Under the pieces are notes generated by a model, which saw nothing but the letters and a program-made list of their open reading frames with translations, had not been told where the DNA came from and did no database searches. From Paenibacillus oryzisoli (GTDB lineage Bacteria > Bacillota > Bacilli > Paenibacillales > NBRC-103111), in contig NZ_LYPB01000084.1 of assembly GCF_001653565.1 (NCBI RefSeq), forward strand, positions 22,019 through 86,018: a stretch of 64,000 bases of DNA. Direction: 5' to 3'. Shown piece by piece: positions 34,670 through 44,681 of this stretch (positions within the stretch are counted from its first letter, which is position 1; each line of letters opens with the position of its first letter). The position numbers and the translations under genes were made by a program.

Positions 34670-36506
34670 CGTCACTACCTCCTTCTTGGATGGCATACAA
34701 CTCTGCATACAAGCCTTCTTGTTCAAGCAATTGATGATGTGTGCCGCGTTGAACAATCCTACCTTCATGCAGCACGATAATCTCATCCGTGTGTTTAAGA
34801 GCTGAAATGCGATGCGCAATCCAGATGGTCGTTTTATTCAATCGCTCTTTTCGAATCGCGTCGATGATATGTTTTTCCGTTACGGAATCAACTGCGCTGA
34901 TGCTGTCGTCAAGAATCATCAGGGGTGAATCTTTAATGATGCCTCGAGCCAAACTCGTTCGCTGACGTTGACCACCCGACAAGGTGACCCCCCGTTCGCC
35001 TAGTTTTGTCTCAAACTTTTCGGGAAATGACACGATACTGGATAATATTTGCGCTTTGTTAGCAGCGCGTTCCACTTGTTCTATAGAGGATTCTCTTTTG
35101 AAGAAGGCAATGTTATCCCTAATGGATGTACTGAACAGAAAGCCCTCTTGAGGCACATAAGCGATTTGATTGCGCAGACTCTCCAGTGTCACATCACGGA
35201 TATCGCTATCTCCGATCCATACTGTTCCTTCCGGCGGATCGTAGATTCGCAGCATGATTTTCATCAGCGTGGATTTCCCGCTGCCTGTTTTGCCAATAAT
35301 ACCGATCGATTTCCCTGGTTCAATGGTCAGTGAGATATCATGAAGCACTTCATCCTCATCATCTGGATACGCAAATGACAAATGCTCAATGCGAATCTCT
35401 TCCTGATCAAGATGCGTTGGCTGGGCAAGCGCATTCTGCTTAATTTCGGACTCCTTGGCTAACAGCTCATTGACTCGTTCTAAGGAAGCTCGCGAGCGCT
35501 GCAGCGCATTAATTACGCGCCCAATTTGCTGTAAGGGATTCACCATCATCCGAATATACAAGGTTAATTCAACGAAATGACCAATCGTGATACGCCCATG
35601 AATCGTCAAATAGCCCCCGAAGGCAATCGCAATAATAAGCGATACCGCACCCAGAAACGGGATTAACGCTTCAAATAACGAGGATAGTCGGACTAAACGA
35701 AGCTGCTTGTCACGTATCCGGTCTACAGTCTCACTAAATCTGCCAATCATGATGGGTTCTACCGCGAATTTCTTCGCAACACGGATACCTCCAAATTGCT
35801 CTTCGGCGGACTCCGTCATCGTTCCGATTGCTTCCTGAACTTGTAATGAGCGCTGCTTAATGATTGGTTGAAATTTAGCCGATAACACAGGAATAAGTAA
35901 TAAGGGCACGATGCAGATCAGAATAACATACAGCGGGATGGAGCTAAATAGCATTGAAACAATCGCAGCAGCAATTAATATAACCGAGTTCACAATCTGG
36001 TTGATCCCGAGTGAAATGGACTCTCGAATAACGGTCACATCATTCATCACATAACTCAGCAGCTTACCCACACCATTTTGGGAATAAAAAGTGGCTCCAA
36101 GTCGAGTAAAGTGATCGAACAACCGATTTCTCGTTTCGAACTCGAAACGCCTTCCGCTCCGCATAATCATATACTGGCCAATCGCACACAATACACCAAA
36201 GGCTACACCAATGATAAGTAATTTCACGCTGTATTGCGCAATTAAACTTTTACTTAGTCCACCCTTCTGGAGCTGGTCCGTAAACATTCCTAGCAGTTTG
36301 GGATAGTACGAGTGAATAATATTCCCAACCGAGATCAAGAGTGCGGCAATCACATACACCGGCCAATTCTTACGCAAGAAATCAACCAATAACCGTGTAG
36401 GTTTCAAAACGACATCACTTCCCATTACTAATTTTGACTCGCTTGTAAGTTTTCCCATGTATGAAAAACGTCCGGTCCACGCCTTTCCCAGTATACGCCT
36501 ATTCAC
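34653..36506 (-). CDS. ABC exporter half-transporter with degenerate Walker B (BmrC/YheI-like)
   Basis: This is a membrane-plus-ATPase fusion of up to 617 residues. It has GKTGSGKST (Walker A), a canonical TLSGGQRQRTSLARG signature, and LMILDDSISAVD, in which the catalytic Glu is Asp. The same substitution marks BmrC and similar asymmetric exporters, so only one ATP site of the dimer is fully active. The start may be the GTG at 36506 (AGGAAGTAGAA upstream) or the ATG 16 codons downstream. The pair is typically induced by ribosome-targeting drugs in B. subtilis. I did not find a BmrB-like leader here. Confidence 0.95.
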   Translation of the reverse strand: MNRRILGKAWTGRFSYMGKLTSESKLVMGSDVVLKPTRLLVDFLRKNWPVYVIAALLISVGNIIHSYYPKLLGMFTDQLQKGGLSKSLIAQYSVKLLIIGVAFGVLCAIGQYMIMRSGRRFEFETRNRLFDHFTRLGATFYSQNGVGKLLSYVMNDVTVIRESISLGINQIVNSVILIAAAIVSMLFSSIPLYVILICIVPLLLIPVLSAKFQPIIKQRSLQVQEAIGTMTESAEEQFGGIRVAKKFAVEPIMIGRFSETVDRIRDKQLRLVRLSSLFEALIPFLGAVSLIIAIAFGGYLTIHGRITIGHFVELTLYIRMMVNPLQQIGRVINALQRSRASLERVNELLAKESEIKQNALAQPTHLDQEEIRIEHLSFAYPDDEDEVLHDISLTIEPGKSIGIIGKTGSGKSTLMKIMLRIYDPPEGTVWIGDSDIRDVTLESLRNQIAYVPQEGFLFSTSIRDNIAFFKRESSIEQVERAANKAQILSSIVSFPEKFETKLGERGVTLSGGQRQRTSLARGIIKDSPLMILDDSISAVDSVTEKHIIDAIRKERLNKTTIWIAHRISALKHTDEIIVLHEGRIVQRGTHHQLLEQEGLYAELYAIQEGGSDDVQAE

Positions 36507-36588
36507 TTCTACTTCCTATATCAGATATTGACGTTATAATAAGAGAAGTCGTCATAAATTTACATAGACCCAAAGGAGGCGTAGGATC

Positions 36589-36795
36589 ATGGACTTTATT
36601 TTAGATCGCATCGAAAATAAAATTGAGTTTTTTCAGGCTTATGATTTAAGGACACTTGAAAAGAAAATTAATGAGCAAATCGACAATAACAAGGCGCTCA
36701 TGCTTGATGTATTTGCGATCCAGCATCACACTGTATTCGACCCCAATGCGGGTAAAATGCTCTATAGTGCAGTTGTTCATTTCAAAGTAAAATAA
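36589..36795 (+). CDS. DUF2536-like small protein (68 aa)
   Basis: This 68-residue soluble protein opens with MDFILDRIENKIEFFQAYDL and ends LYSAVVHFKVK, which I recognise as the small DUF2536-type family of Bacillales. The ATG follows AAAGGAGGCGTAGGATC. It is divergent from the ABC exporter genes, 82 bp away, and is followed by a strong terminator. The function is unknown. Confidence 0.8.
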   Translation: MDFILDRIENKIEFFQAYDLRTLEKKINEQIDNNKALMLDVFAIQHHTVFDPNAGKMLYSAVVHFKVK

Positions 36796-36865
36796 TAATC
36801 AGCTTCTCAAAAAAAGATCGGTGGCATACCGAGACCATATCGCCAGCATCAGGCTGCGCGCAAAA

Positions 36866-36906
36866 AACCACTCGCATCTTTGGAATGAGAGTGGTTTTCA
36901 TTTTTT
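36866..36906. terminator. bidirectional terminator
   Basis: AAACCACTC and GAGTGGTTT flank a 15-base loop. T-runs or A-runs on both sides serve the 68-aa gene and the convergent acetyl-xylan esterase gene. Confidence 0.9.
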
Positions 36907-37864
36907 AAAGATCCGACATGAATTGGAAAGTCAAATCACCGAAACCTGGTAATCCTTCATGTCCGAAATCTGGGAAGATTTCTAATTTTTTGGTAGCCGT
37001 AATTTTATTATATGCAGCAAATTGGGTAGACGGCGGGCACACTGTGTCCATAAGACCCACACCCATCATCACTTCACCTTGAATGCGATTAGCTAGGTTT
37101 TGAATATCAATGTAGCCCAATTTCGTGAAATATTCTTCCTCACGTTTGTGTTGTGGGTCATGACGACGGAAGAAGTCCTTCAACTCTTGATAAGCATCCT
37201 TCGCTAGATCCATCTCCCACACGCGCTTATAGTCGCTTAGGAAAGGATAGACGGGTGCTAGTTTCTTAATTCGTGGCTCAAGCGCTGCACAAGCAATCGT
37301 TAGAGCACCTCCTTGCGAGCCGCCCATAGCGCCTACACGTGCCGGGTCAACTTCCGGCATACTCATCGCAATGCCAGCAAGCTGTGCAGTATCCAAGAAA
37401 ATGTCGCGGAACAGAAGTTGATCCGGGTGATCATCCAATCCTCGCACGATGTGTCCTCTCAGCGTTGTCCCTTTGGTTCCGCCGACATCCTCAGAGAATC
37501 CACCTTGACCACGACAATCCATGGAGAAGAAAGAATAGCCAAGTGCTGCGTAAGAAAGCTTATCGTTCCAATCACCAGAATTGCCTGAGTAGCCATGGAA
37601 CTGAACAATCGCTGGATGCGGTTCTGTCACATTCTTCGGGCGAACATATTTCGCGTAAATGCGAGCGCCTTTCACACCTGTGAAATACAGATCAAAGCAG
37701 TCCGCATACGGTACTTGAAATTCACTAGGGCGAAGCTCGATTTGGGGATCTACCGCCTTCATTTCAGCGATGGCACGCTCCCAATACGTGTCAAAATCTT
37801 CAGGTCTTGGATTTCGTCCTTCGTACGTGTGTAGCTTTTCTAACGGATAATCAATTGCTGGCAT
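36905..37864 (-). CDS. acetyl-xylan esterase / cephalosporin-C deacetylase, CE7
   Basis: The 319-residue alpha/beta hydrolase matches CE7 length and carries all three family motifs: RGQGG at 118-122, GGSQGG around the nucleophile Ser183, and FGHEGLPGF with the catalytic His. The Asp is in GLMDTVCPP. It removes acetyl groups from xylo-oligosaccharides in the cytoplasm, having no signal peptide. It starts 24 bp after an alpha/alpha-barrel protein gene (GAGGATGGACAC), so both are co-transcribed. This suggests that the substrate of the partner is acetylated. Confidence 0.96.
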   Translation of the reverse strand: MPAIDYPLEKLHTYEGRNPRPEDFDTYWERAIAEMKAVDPQIELRPSEFQVPYADCFDLYFTGVKGARIYAKYVRPKNVTEPHPAIVQFHGYSGNSGDWNDKLSYAALGYSFFSMDCRGQGGFSEDVGGTKGTTLRGHIVRGLDDHPDQLLFRDIFLDTAQLAGIAMSMPEVDPARVGAMGGSQGGALTIACAALEPRIKKLAPVYPFLSDYKRVWEMDLAKDAYQELKDFFRRHDPQHKREEEYFTKLGYIDIQNLANRIQGEVMMGVGLMDTVCPPSTQFAAYNKITATKKLEIFPDFGHEGLPGFGDLTFQFMSDL

Positions 37865-37888
37865 GTGTCCATCCTCATTTCTACGATT

Positions 37889-39535
37889 TTAAGCGACCGT
37901 ATAGGAAGTGAAATCGATGACTTCACCATCAATAAGTTTACTTATTCCCTGCGCCAGATCGCCGCTTAACAACAACGCTTGATTCAATAAAGACGTATAG
38001 GTAATCGTATTAGTAGCACCGTATGTAGGTTGCTTGTCATTCATCAGTTGGGCAAAATGGTGAACATCGCGAATCTCGAGTAATTCTGCTTGTGACTGAT
38101 CAATGCATTCGACGACGACTGCATTCCTACTACCTTGACTAGTTACAAAACAACGATCCTCCAGCACTTCTCGTTTGAACGCTTGCTGGATATAAACAGC
38201 CATGTAAACGTTACCTATTTGTCCAAACAGTCCATTAGGTGTCTCTATCCACTCGCCTAGAGGCAAACAACCTTTGATGTAATCAGGCTGGCCCGTTGGA
38301 ATGTCATAGGAAGCCATAATAACCTGCTTATGAAAAAGCACTTCTGTGTATTCGCTTTGATGACGCAAATCTCCTTCTGGCTGTTCCAAATCTGGGTGGA
38401 AAAAATAACCGTGATTCACGCCTTGTACGTGATCAAGCGGAAAAGCGACGTCCCAGCGATGTTGTTCATTATCGAACTCACGAATTCGTTCCCATATGCC
38501 GCCCATTGCAAAGCTTTCTGTGATATAGACATAACTATGAAGATGATCATTCTCATGCTGCGCTTGACCGATTTGTTTAGGTATTTGTCGCTTAATTTCA
38601 ACGGGTCCCGATGACCGCTCTAAGGCTGTTTGAATCGTTTGTGCTGGCGCTTCATACGCAAGAAATCCCGCATATTCTGTTCTGGGCATGTGAGTCGGCA
38701 GCTTGAAATCTCCGTATTGCACATAATCATGCAGGACATTCGTATCTTTAGGCATGTCATGCGGCCAAATTCGTGCATGAGGCCCTACCCAGGCGCCACC
38801 TAAGTAGAACGTCGCACGTTCGCTCCATAAATAGTCAAGCATGCGAGCGAGTTCGCTGCGGATTTCGGTATCTTGGATCAACTGCCACGCACAGGTGAAT
38901 GCCTGTACCCAATGCCAGAACCAAGGCAGTCCGCCGTATTCCGTCATCCCATTGGCAGTGACGCGTTGGCGTGTCAATTGCAGACTTTCATATCCATCTT
39001 GAACTAAAGCGGCATCCCCATATCGTTGTCCGAAAATCAGCTTCGCTGCTGTATATTTCGCCTCATGATGACCATAACTCGAGAGCGGTTTCCGATAGAA
39101 GTTGCTCTCATAAATATGGCGGAGCGTTGTCTCCAAAGCTACACGGAGCGCTTCACTCAACTGTTCTTGATAACGCTGAGCAAAATAAACCATCAAGCTC
39201 CCCATGAGCTCGACTGGCAATGTATTCTTGGACGCCTCTTGAGGCGATGGTCTTAAGTTCAATGGCCAGTGACCATAGGTACTGCTCGCTGGATCTTGAT
39301 CTTGAATCTGGAGTAGATGAAGGAGAACACTCTCAGCTTTGGCCTTCGCCGCTACGCGATCACCTTCGAATGTGATTGCGGAATCTACAGATGCCGCGAA
39401 AAGATACGATGCATAATAGAAATTGTCACGCACGTCCCCTTCGAAAAGAAAACCATTACTCAAAATGGGTTGTTTATAAGCTGCTTGCGCAATATTCGCA
39501 ATAATTTCGTCTTGGCGTTGCTGGATCGTAGTCAA
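37889..39535 (-). CDS. hypothetical polysaccharide-lyase-like protein (548 aa)
   Basis: No family name can be given with certainty. The N-terminal 280 residues look like an alpha/alpha-barrel (FEGDVRDNFYYASYLFAAS, YGHHEAKYTAAKLIFGQRYGD, GLPWFWHWVQAFTCAW) and the rest is beta-rich (SYVYITESFAMGGIWERIREF, DHVQGVNHGYFFHP). That is the architecture of heparinase-type and chondroitin-type polysaccharide lyases. There is no signal peptide. The TTG at 39535 follows AGGAGATGACAAA and is preferred to an ATG eight codons upstream. It is the first gene of the operon with CE7 esterase. A TGAAACGTTTCA operator lies 73 bp upstream. Confidence 0.75.
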   Translation of the reverse strand: MTTIQQRQDEIIANIAQAAYKQPILSNGFLFEGDVRDNFYYASYLFAASVDSAITFEGDRVAAKAKAESVLLHLLQIQDQDPASSTYGHWPLNLRPSPQEASKNTLPVELMGSLMVYFAQRYQEQLSEALRVALETTLRHIYESNFYRKPLSSYGHHEAKYTAAKLIFGQRYGDAALVQDGYESLQLTRQRVTANGMTEYGGLPWFWHWVQAFTCAWQLIQDTEIRSELARMLDYLWSERATFYLGGAWVGPHARIWPHDMPKDTNVLHDYVQYGDFKLPTHMPRTEYAGFLAYEAPAQTIQTALERSSGPVEIKRQIPKQIGQAQHENDHLHSYVYITESFAMGGIWERIREFDNEQHRWDVAFPLDHVQGVNHGYFFHPDLEQPEGDLRHQSEYTEVLFHKQVIMASYDIPTGQPDYIKGCLPLGEWIETPNGLFGQIGNVYMAVYIQQAFKREVLEDRCFVTSQGSRNAVVVECIDQSQAELLEIRDVHHFAQLMNDKQPTYGATNTITYTSLLNQALLLSGDLAQGISKLIDGEVIDFTSYTVA

Positions 39536-39559
39536 TTTGTCATCTCCTATTGAGAACAT

Positions 39560-40054
39560 ATGATTTATGTTTGTTTAGTATCCATTTTATAAGGCAAACT
39601 CTCGAATTGAAACGTTTCACTTCACCAATTTTATATGTTAATAAATGTAGCGTCAATGTGAAGTTATGAGGAAACGGGGATGTATCCTTAAGTGCCTAAA
39701 CAGAAAGTTACGGAACGACATTCCTCTATGTTTAGTCATTCTTGCTCTTCTCCCTTCTACCCACCAAATAGCGAAGCTTCGTTCCGCAACTTCCGCAGAA
39801 TCGGGCAGAATAGTCACCAGAGTCAAATTAACTGGAACTTACTACATAAAATACATATAACTGCTAATTCTATGAAAGTCCACATCAAATAAATGTAGAA
39901 AATCCATCTATTTGTGGCAAGAACAAAGATGGATTTCATCGTATAGCAAGCCGTTACCATGCTTCCCTATTCTCTTCAACGTGGAATTACAAATGCATAC
40001 CGATGCTTCCGGCTGCTCCCCTTTCTGAAGGGGCCACAGTACGTCAACCCACCC
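39560..40054. other. intergenic region without a credible gene
   Basis: It holds the operator at 39608 and an inverted repeat at 39899-39935 (AATCCATCT ... AGATGGATT, long loop, no clear T-run). Short open frames on both strands lack ribosome sites. I see nothing else. Confidence 0.6.
39608..39619. promoter_or_regulatory. LacI-family-type operator TGAAACGTTTCA
   Basis: This is a perfect 12-bp palindrome with the central CG typical of LacI/CcpA-family sites. It lies 73 bp upstream of the lyase-like/CE7 operon. The core AAACGTTT recurs at 60063 and 60095. Confidence 0.7.
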
Positions 40055-40099
40055 AAAAACACCTCCAATCGTTAGACAGGTGTCTAACGATTGGAGGTG
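40055..40099 (-). terminator. terminator of ald, 19-bp perfect stem
   Basis: CACCTCCAATCGTTAGACA and its exact complement are separated by only two bases and followed on the minus strand by TTTTTG. It starts 31 bp after the ald stop. Confidence 0.95.
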
Positions 40100-40129
40100 C
40101 AGTTCACTACGGTCATTCTTCAATCCATT

Positions 40130-41245
40130 TTATTGGATCAACGAATAAATGTCCGTGTACGTATAACCATGAGCCTCAGCGACGGCTTGATATGTCACAT
40201 GACCATGTGCCACATTAATCCCCTTGGCGATGGCTTTGTTGTCGAGGGCAGCGCGCGCGAAGCCTTTACCTGCGATTTGCAAGCCATAGCTGGTCGTAAC
40301 ATTCGTCAACGCCAATGTTGAAGTACGCGCTACAGCCCCCGGCATATTGGCTACCGCGTAATGAATGACCCCATGCTTCACATAGGTTGGCTGATCATGC
40401 GTTGTAATACGGTCGATCGTCTCGATCGATCCACCCTGATCAATGGCAACGTCGATGATCACACTGCCCGGACTCATTGTTTTGACCATGGCCTCCGTCA
40501 CGAGACGAGGTGCGCGTGCACCCGGAATCAAAACTGCGCCAACAACGAGATCCGCACGTCGGACGACTTCTGCAATGTTGTATGGATTGGACATGACCGT
40601 TTTCACACGACCGTGATATTGATCATCCAGTTGGCGAAGCCGATCAGCATTCAAGTCAACGATAGTCACATCAGCTCCGAGGCCTATGGCCATTTTTGCC
40701 GCATTCGCACCAACGATGCCACCACCGATCACCGCGACTTTACCTGGTTCAACACCAGGTACGCCACCTAGCAGTATGCCTTTACCACCATGCGCCTTCT
40801 CTAGAAAATGGGCACCGATCTGCACAGACATGCGACCAGCCACTTCACTCATCGGCGTTAAGAGCGGTAAACTGCCGTTATCGAGCTGGATCGTTTCATA
40901 GGCGATAGCTGTTACCTTTTGACTAACAAGCGCATGTGTTAATTCCGCTTCAGGAGCGAGATGCAGATATGTATACAAGATTAATCCATCATGAAATAAT
41001 CCATATTCCTCAGGGAGTGGTTCTTTCACTTTGACGACCATCTCGGATGACCATACCTCCGCTGCGGTTGCTACGATCGTCGCACCTGCCGCCATATAAT
41101 CTTCGTCTGTGAATCCAATGCTGTGTCCAGCAAACGTTTCGACCCTTACCTCATGTCCTGCCTGTTTGTATGAAAGCACCGAGCTCGGTGTCATGCCAAC
41201 GCGAAATTCATTGTTTTTAATTTCTTTAGGAACGCCTATGATCAT
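40130..41245 (-). CDS. ald: alanine dehydrogenase
   Basis: This 371-residue enzyme interconverts L-alanine and pyruvate/ammonia with NAD. The N-domain contains [20 protein letters not shown], the catalytic Lys in [12 protein letters not shown] and His in [12 protein letters not shown]. The NAD fold starts [16 protein letters not shown], followed by [14 protein letters not shown]. It is used for alanine catabolism and during sporulation. The ATG follows AGAGGTTGATGGGGC. A PucR-family regulator is encoded directly upstream on the same strand, as with AdeR in B. subtilis. Confidence 0.97.
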   Translation of the reverse strand: MIIGVPKEIKNNEFRVGMTPSSVLSYKQAGHEVRVETFAGHSIGFTDEDYMAAGATIVATAAEVWSSEMVVKVKEPLPEEYGLFHDGLILYTYLHLAPEAELTHALVSQKVTAIAYETIQLDNGSLPLLTPMSEVAGRMSVQIGAHFLEKAHGGKGILLGGVPGVEPGKVAVIGGGIVGANAAKMAIGLGADVTIVDLNADRLRQLDDQYHGRVKTVMSNPYNIAEVVRRADLVVGAVLIPGARAPRLVTEAMVKTMSPGSVIIDVAIDQGGSIETIDRITTHDQPTYVKHGVIHYAVANMPGAVARTSTLALTNVTTSYGLQIAGKGFARAALDNKAIAKGINVAHGHVTYQAVAEAHGYTYTDIYSLIQ

Positions 41246-41367
41246 GCCCCATCAACCTCTCTTGAGGACCCCTTAAAGGAAGGATCGCTCTCTACTTGTC
41301 TCCAAGTATAAGAGAGAATTTGGATCATGCCATTAGACATTTTGTCAAAAAACCATGGCTTTTCTTT

Positions 41368-43023
41368 TCACAATTTCTTCTCCGGATATAGAAGCTGATA
41401 AGCTCTGATCCCCACTTGAAGTGCCAATCTTTTCTCAGGATGCATATAATCAGAGCCAAGCAGTTCTTCGATTTTGTCCAAACGATAATAGAGCGATTGC
41501 CGTACGATAAAAAGCTGCCCCGCTGCAACTTGCTTCGACCCATCATGATCAAGATACACTTTAAGTGTTCGCAACAAATCGCTTCCTTTTTGGTTATCGT
41601 GATCAATGAGCGGACCGAGATAGGTACGCACGAATGACGCAAGAATTCCTTTGTCCGCGATATGAAATAATAGCTCGAATACACCCAACTCATCATAAAA
41701 CATCACATTCTTCTGCTGCAACGTAACCGTTACTGACAACGCTTGAAGTGCCTCTTGGTAGCTGTGATGCGCATGTAAGAAGCTTTGATTCGGCTGTCCA
41801 ATCCCGATCTTGAGTCGAGCCCCTGCATGATCCTTCATACTTTGAAGCGACTCAAGCACATGCTGCAAGCGTTCCTTTGCTGGCTTCTTAGGTGCCTTAT
41901 CGAACGCGAGAACGACAAGTCTATTATGTTTCAAAGTTATGATGGGATGAAATAATCCCCCTTCAAAAACCGATCTAGCCGCAAGCGACAAGTGGAGACC
42001 CATAGATTCAATTCCGTCATCTTCCGCAGTCAGACCTTCTTCTTGTTCCTGTTCAAATTCGATCAAAACCACTTGATAATCCAGCGCATTTAGACGCTTA
42101 AATTCAGCACCGATCAGATCCTTGATCTGCTCCTCCTCTTGAATGCGCATATGAAGCAGATCATCTACCCACAGGGTTTGCGAATACAATTTCCTTTCTT
42201 CCATGTATCGTTTCCGCAACAAATCTTGGGCAATTGACAGAGAGGCTGAATCCAGAATTAAATACTCATATTCTTGTGGCTTACGATCCAGCACGAGCAG
42301 AATGTGTGCCCATGTTTTGCCCATAGCCCCAACAGGCTGAATGATAACGGATTGGCCATCTATCTCCTCCAAATACAACCCTGCCCCTGTATCGCCAGAC
42401 CCGTTTTCTGTGCCTTGGCTTGCAAGAAATTCCAGCCATTGCGCTGACTCCCGCTTACCAAGCGGCGGATTGAATTTGGGCTGTGCATCGACTGGCACAT
42501 AAATGACTTGACCTTTGGTGCTGCTTTGCAATAAAGCCAGTACATGCGAGACACCTTGTGACGTCAACGTCATGCGATGGAATTCACGCGATACCTTCTC
42601 CAAATCCTGAAGCGCTCTATGATGCTGATTAATAATATGAGCATGGATATCCTGCGTGATATCAATAAATCGAACTGCTTCTGGGAAAATAATGAGCGGG
42701 AAATCGTGCGCCTCGGCCGCATACAACCATTCTTGGGAAACTGAACTTATGTGATGTCCCATCTCAATACAAAGACAGGTTACATTTCTATGGATTAACT
42801 GCTCGAGATAGATCAAGAACGATTCCGTATCGTTCTTGAAGGCGGCACCCGTTGTTAGAATCATCTCGCCACCTTGCAGCAGCTCTTCAAATTGGATCAC
42901 CTCGATAATATGAACCCAGCGGACTAATCGTCCCAAACCCATTTTGCCAGCCGCGATATAGGCATGTTGAAAAGATGGACGTGCTAAGACCTCTTCAACG
43001 GTTAATTGATAGTTTTGATGCAA
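41368..43023 (-). CDS. PucR-family regulator, likely activator of ald (AdeR-like)
   Basis: The 551-residue protein has an N-terminal PucR domain (TVEEVLARPSFQHAYIAAG; residues 1-130), a GGDEF-like CdaR middle region, and the C-terminal HTH_30 (LKVYLDHDGSKQVAAGQLFIVRQ and YYRLDKIEELLG). It starts at a TTG preceded by AAGTGAGTTCAC. The gene lies 122 bp upstream of ald on the same strand. In B. subtilis the PucR-type AdeR activates ald in response to alanine, and the same role is inferred from synteny. Confidence 0.93.
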   Translation of the reverse strand: MHQNYQLTVEEVLARPSFQHAYIAAGKMGLGRLVRWVHIIEVIQFEELLQGGEMILTTGAAFKNDTESFLIYLEQLIHRNVTCLCIEMGHHISSVSQEWLYAAEAHDFPLIIFPEAVRFIDITQDIHAHIINQHHRALQDLEKVSREFHRMTLTSQGVSHVLALLQSSTKGQVIYVPVDAQPKFNPPLGKRESAQWLEFLASQGTENGSGDTGAGLYLEEIDGQSVIIQPVGAMGKTWAHILLVLDRKPQEYEYLILDSASLSIAQDLLRKRYMEERKLYSQTLWVDDLLHMRIQEEEQIKDLIGAEFKRLNALDYQVVLIEFEQEQEEGLTAEDDGIESMGLHLSLAARSVFEGGLFHPIITLKHNRLVVLAFDKAPKKPAKERLQHVLESLQSMKDHAGARLKIGIGQPNQSFLHAHHSYQEALQALSVTVTLQQKNVMFYDELGVFELLFHIADKGILASFVRTYLGPLIDHDNQKGSDLLRTLKVYLDHDGSKQVAAGQLFIVRQSLYYRLDKIEELLGSDYMHPEKRLALQVGIRAYQLLYPEKKL

Positions 43024-43211
43024 GTGAACTCACTTCTCTCTACTCGTTCTGGATCTAGGTTTCGCAATAAGTTATCCACAGTCTTTGCGCCAGAGTATTT
43101 GTGGATATAATAATTGATTTTACCTTCTTGACAGATTCTTATTAATTGTACACGAAAATCAAAATGGATTCATATTCCTGCCCCAACATCCTATCGTCAT
43201 CTTCACAATAC

Positions 43212-43248
43212 AAAAACCGTCAACTCCGAGAAAAAGGAGCTAACGGCG
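43212..43248 (-). terminator. terminator of the clan-A glycosidase gene
   Basis: The minus-strand stem CCGTTAGCTCC / GGAGTTGACGG uses G-U pairs valid only in that strand's RNA, and TTTTTG follows. It resembles the hairpin at 28842. Confidence 0.88.
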
Positions 43249-43285
43249 TATGATCCACACGTACATTTCCATTTAAGCATACCAA

Positions 43286-44560
43286 TTACAACTCCTGTAA
43301 ATTTCGGATCCGAAGCACCTCTTCGTTCGATTGGCGAACCAGTTCCGCGAACCCTCCATACGGCTCGTTTGCAAGATCAAGCAACCCATAATTCCCAATC
43401 AAACCTTGCGGATTCCCATAGTCGTACATGGCGAACCAATGCGTTCCCACAACAAAGGGCATACGGGCCGCTTCTTCAACAAAGGCACGATACGTTTCTC
43501 CCCTGCGGGACTGATTCCTAACAAGGACATTGCGGGCTCCGTTCGTATTCACCAGAAAACCTGCTTCCGCACCTGCGCAAAAGCTGAATTCGGTTATCAT
43601 CATCGGTAAGCCTGTTCGTTCGTGAATATAACTCATCCACCGTTCAGGCAGGTTAAAACTGTAAAAGTTCAGTGTAATGACATCTACATAGTCTTTCATC
43701 ACATCAAAAACAACTTCAGGTGTACTCGTTCCGACCATCCTGTCCCCCAGGTTTAACCGGGTTGGGTCATATCGCTTAAGTGCTGCTGAAGTCGTTTGGT
43801 AATATACCTCTGCAATCCGACGAAGAAAAGCCATTTTATCTGCTTCCAGTGCTTCCGGATAATCCGCCCGATAAACCGCAATATGCGCCAAATCCTCAAA
43901 ATCCGTATATTCGGCTCCCCATGTCTCATTCAAAACCTCAATCGAGCTGTGGTGTTTCCTCAACATTTCAATCCAAGCCAACTTGCCGTGCCCGCCGGCC
44001 GGTTGTTCCAAATAGTCGTCAACTAAGCTCGTATCGTTAGCACCGTTGCCCGGGTCATTGTTGCCCCACTTGCCCCCGTGTCCCCACCAATGGATTTCAT
44101 TATCGGTATAATACCCAATAACACCAAGATCGTTCAATAGGGCTTCGCCACGCCCGCTCATAAAGCAATCTATACAAGCACGTTCCACAGAAGCATGGAA
44201 TTTGGGGTCGAAGACATCTGGGAAACCTGTCCCCCAATCCGTGTTCACCTTGGGTGCAAATCTAGACATGCGGATTTCAATGGTTTTCGGTGTACCGTTT
44301 CCCCAATAATAGGGTTCATGCCAAGCGCCTAACGTGTTGAAGCCGAACTGCTCAACCTGGCTTAGCTTTTCCGTAGCCCATTTGGGAAACCATTCTCGAT
44401 TCCCGCCATATTTGTGTACCAAATCCGTCTTCAGCCAATGTGTCTGGTCCACGATCTGATTATGCACACCATTTACGCCAACTGAATAAAAAGGCTTGTT
44501 GTGAGGCGAAATAAACATCCATCTTCCGTTGGATTGCTCTACTTTATAGAATTGACTCAT
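43286..44560 (-). CDS. clan GH-A glycoside hydrolase (agarase/GH50-like)
   Basis: This is a 424-residue TIM-barrel hydrolase. The probable acid/base Glu is in GYYTDNEIHWWG and the nucleophile Glu in MMITEFSFCAG, the spacing of clan GH-A retaining enzymes. FYSVGVNGVHNQ at the start resembles beta-agarase-type proteins. It lacks a signal peptide, so it acts on imported oligosaccharides. The ATG at 44560 follows AGGAGGAATAAC. It follows the YesM/YesN pair by 121 bp and probably belongs to the same regulon as the GH42 and ABC genes. The exact family is uncertain. Confidence 0.8.
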   Translation of the reverse strand: MSQFYKVEQSNGRWMFISPHNKPFYSVGVNGVHNQIVDQTHWLKTDLVHKYGGNREWFPKWATEKLSQVEQFGFNTLGAWHEPYYWGNGTPKTIEIRMSRFAPKVNTDWGTGFPDVFDPKFHASVERACIDCFMSGRGEALLNDLGVIGYYTDNEIHWWGHGGKWGNNDPGNGANDTSLVDDYLEQPAGGHGKLAWIEMLRKHHSSIEVLNETWGAEYTDFEDLAHIAVYRADYPEALEADKMAFLRRIAEVYYQTTSAALKRYDPTRLNLGDRMVGTSTPEVVFDVMKDYVDVITLNFYSFNLPERWMSYIHERTGLPMMITEFSFCAGAEAGFLVNTNGARNVLVRNQSRRGETYRAFVEEAARMPFVVGTHWFAMYDYGNPQGLIGNYGLLDLANEPYGGFAELVRQSNEEVLRIRNLQEL

Positions 44561-44681
44561 GTTATTCCTCCTATGAGCTAATGATTGAGAAAGCTTTAAT
44601 CTCATTTTATGAGAATCGATTCCGCATCACAATGAGGGCATGGCACGATAAATATCGGAATAGTCGGAAAGTCACCCAGAC

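Noticed and set aside
34670-34819. N-terminal extension of the second exporter subunit
   Set aside because: It overlaps the upstream gene by 167 bp in another frame and has no ribosome site.
40060-40099. Long perfect inverted repeat as an insertion-sequence end or transposon scar
   Set aside because: A two-base loop and the T-run after the ald stop fit an ordinary terminator. No transposase remnant or target duplication is visible.
39908-40123. 71-codon minus-strand frame downstream of ald
   Set aside because: It runs through the 19-bp-stem terminator and lacks a ribosome site.
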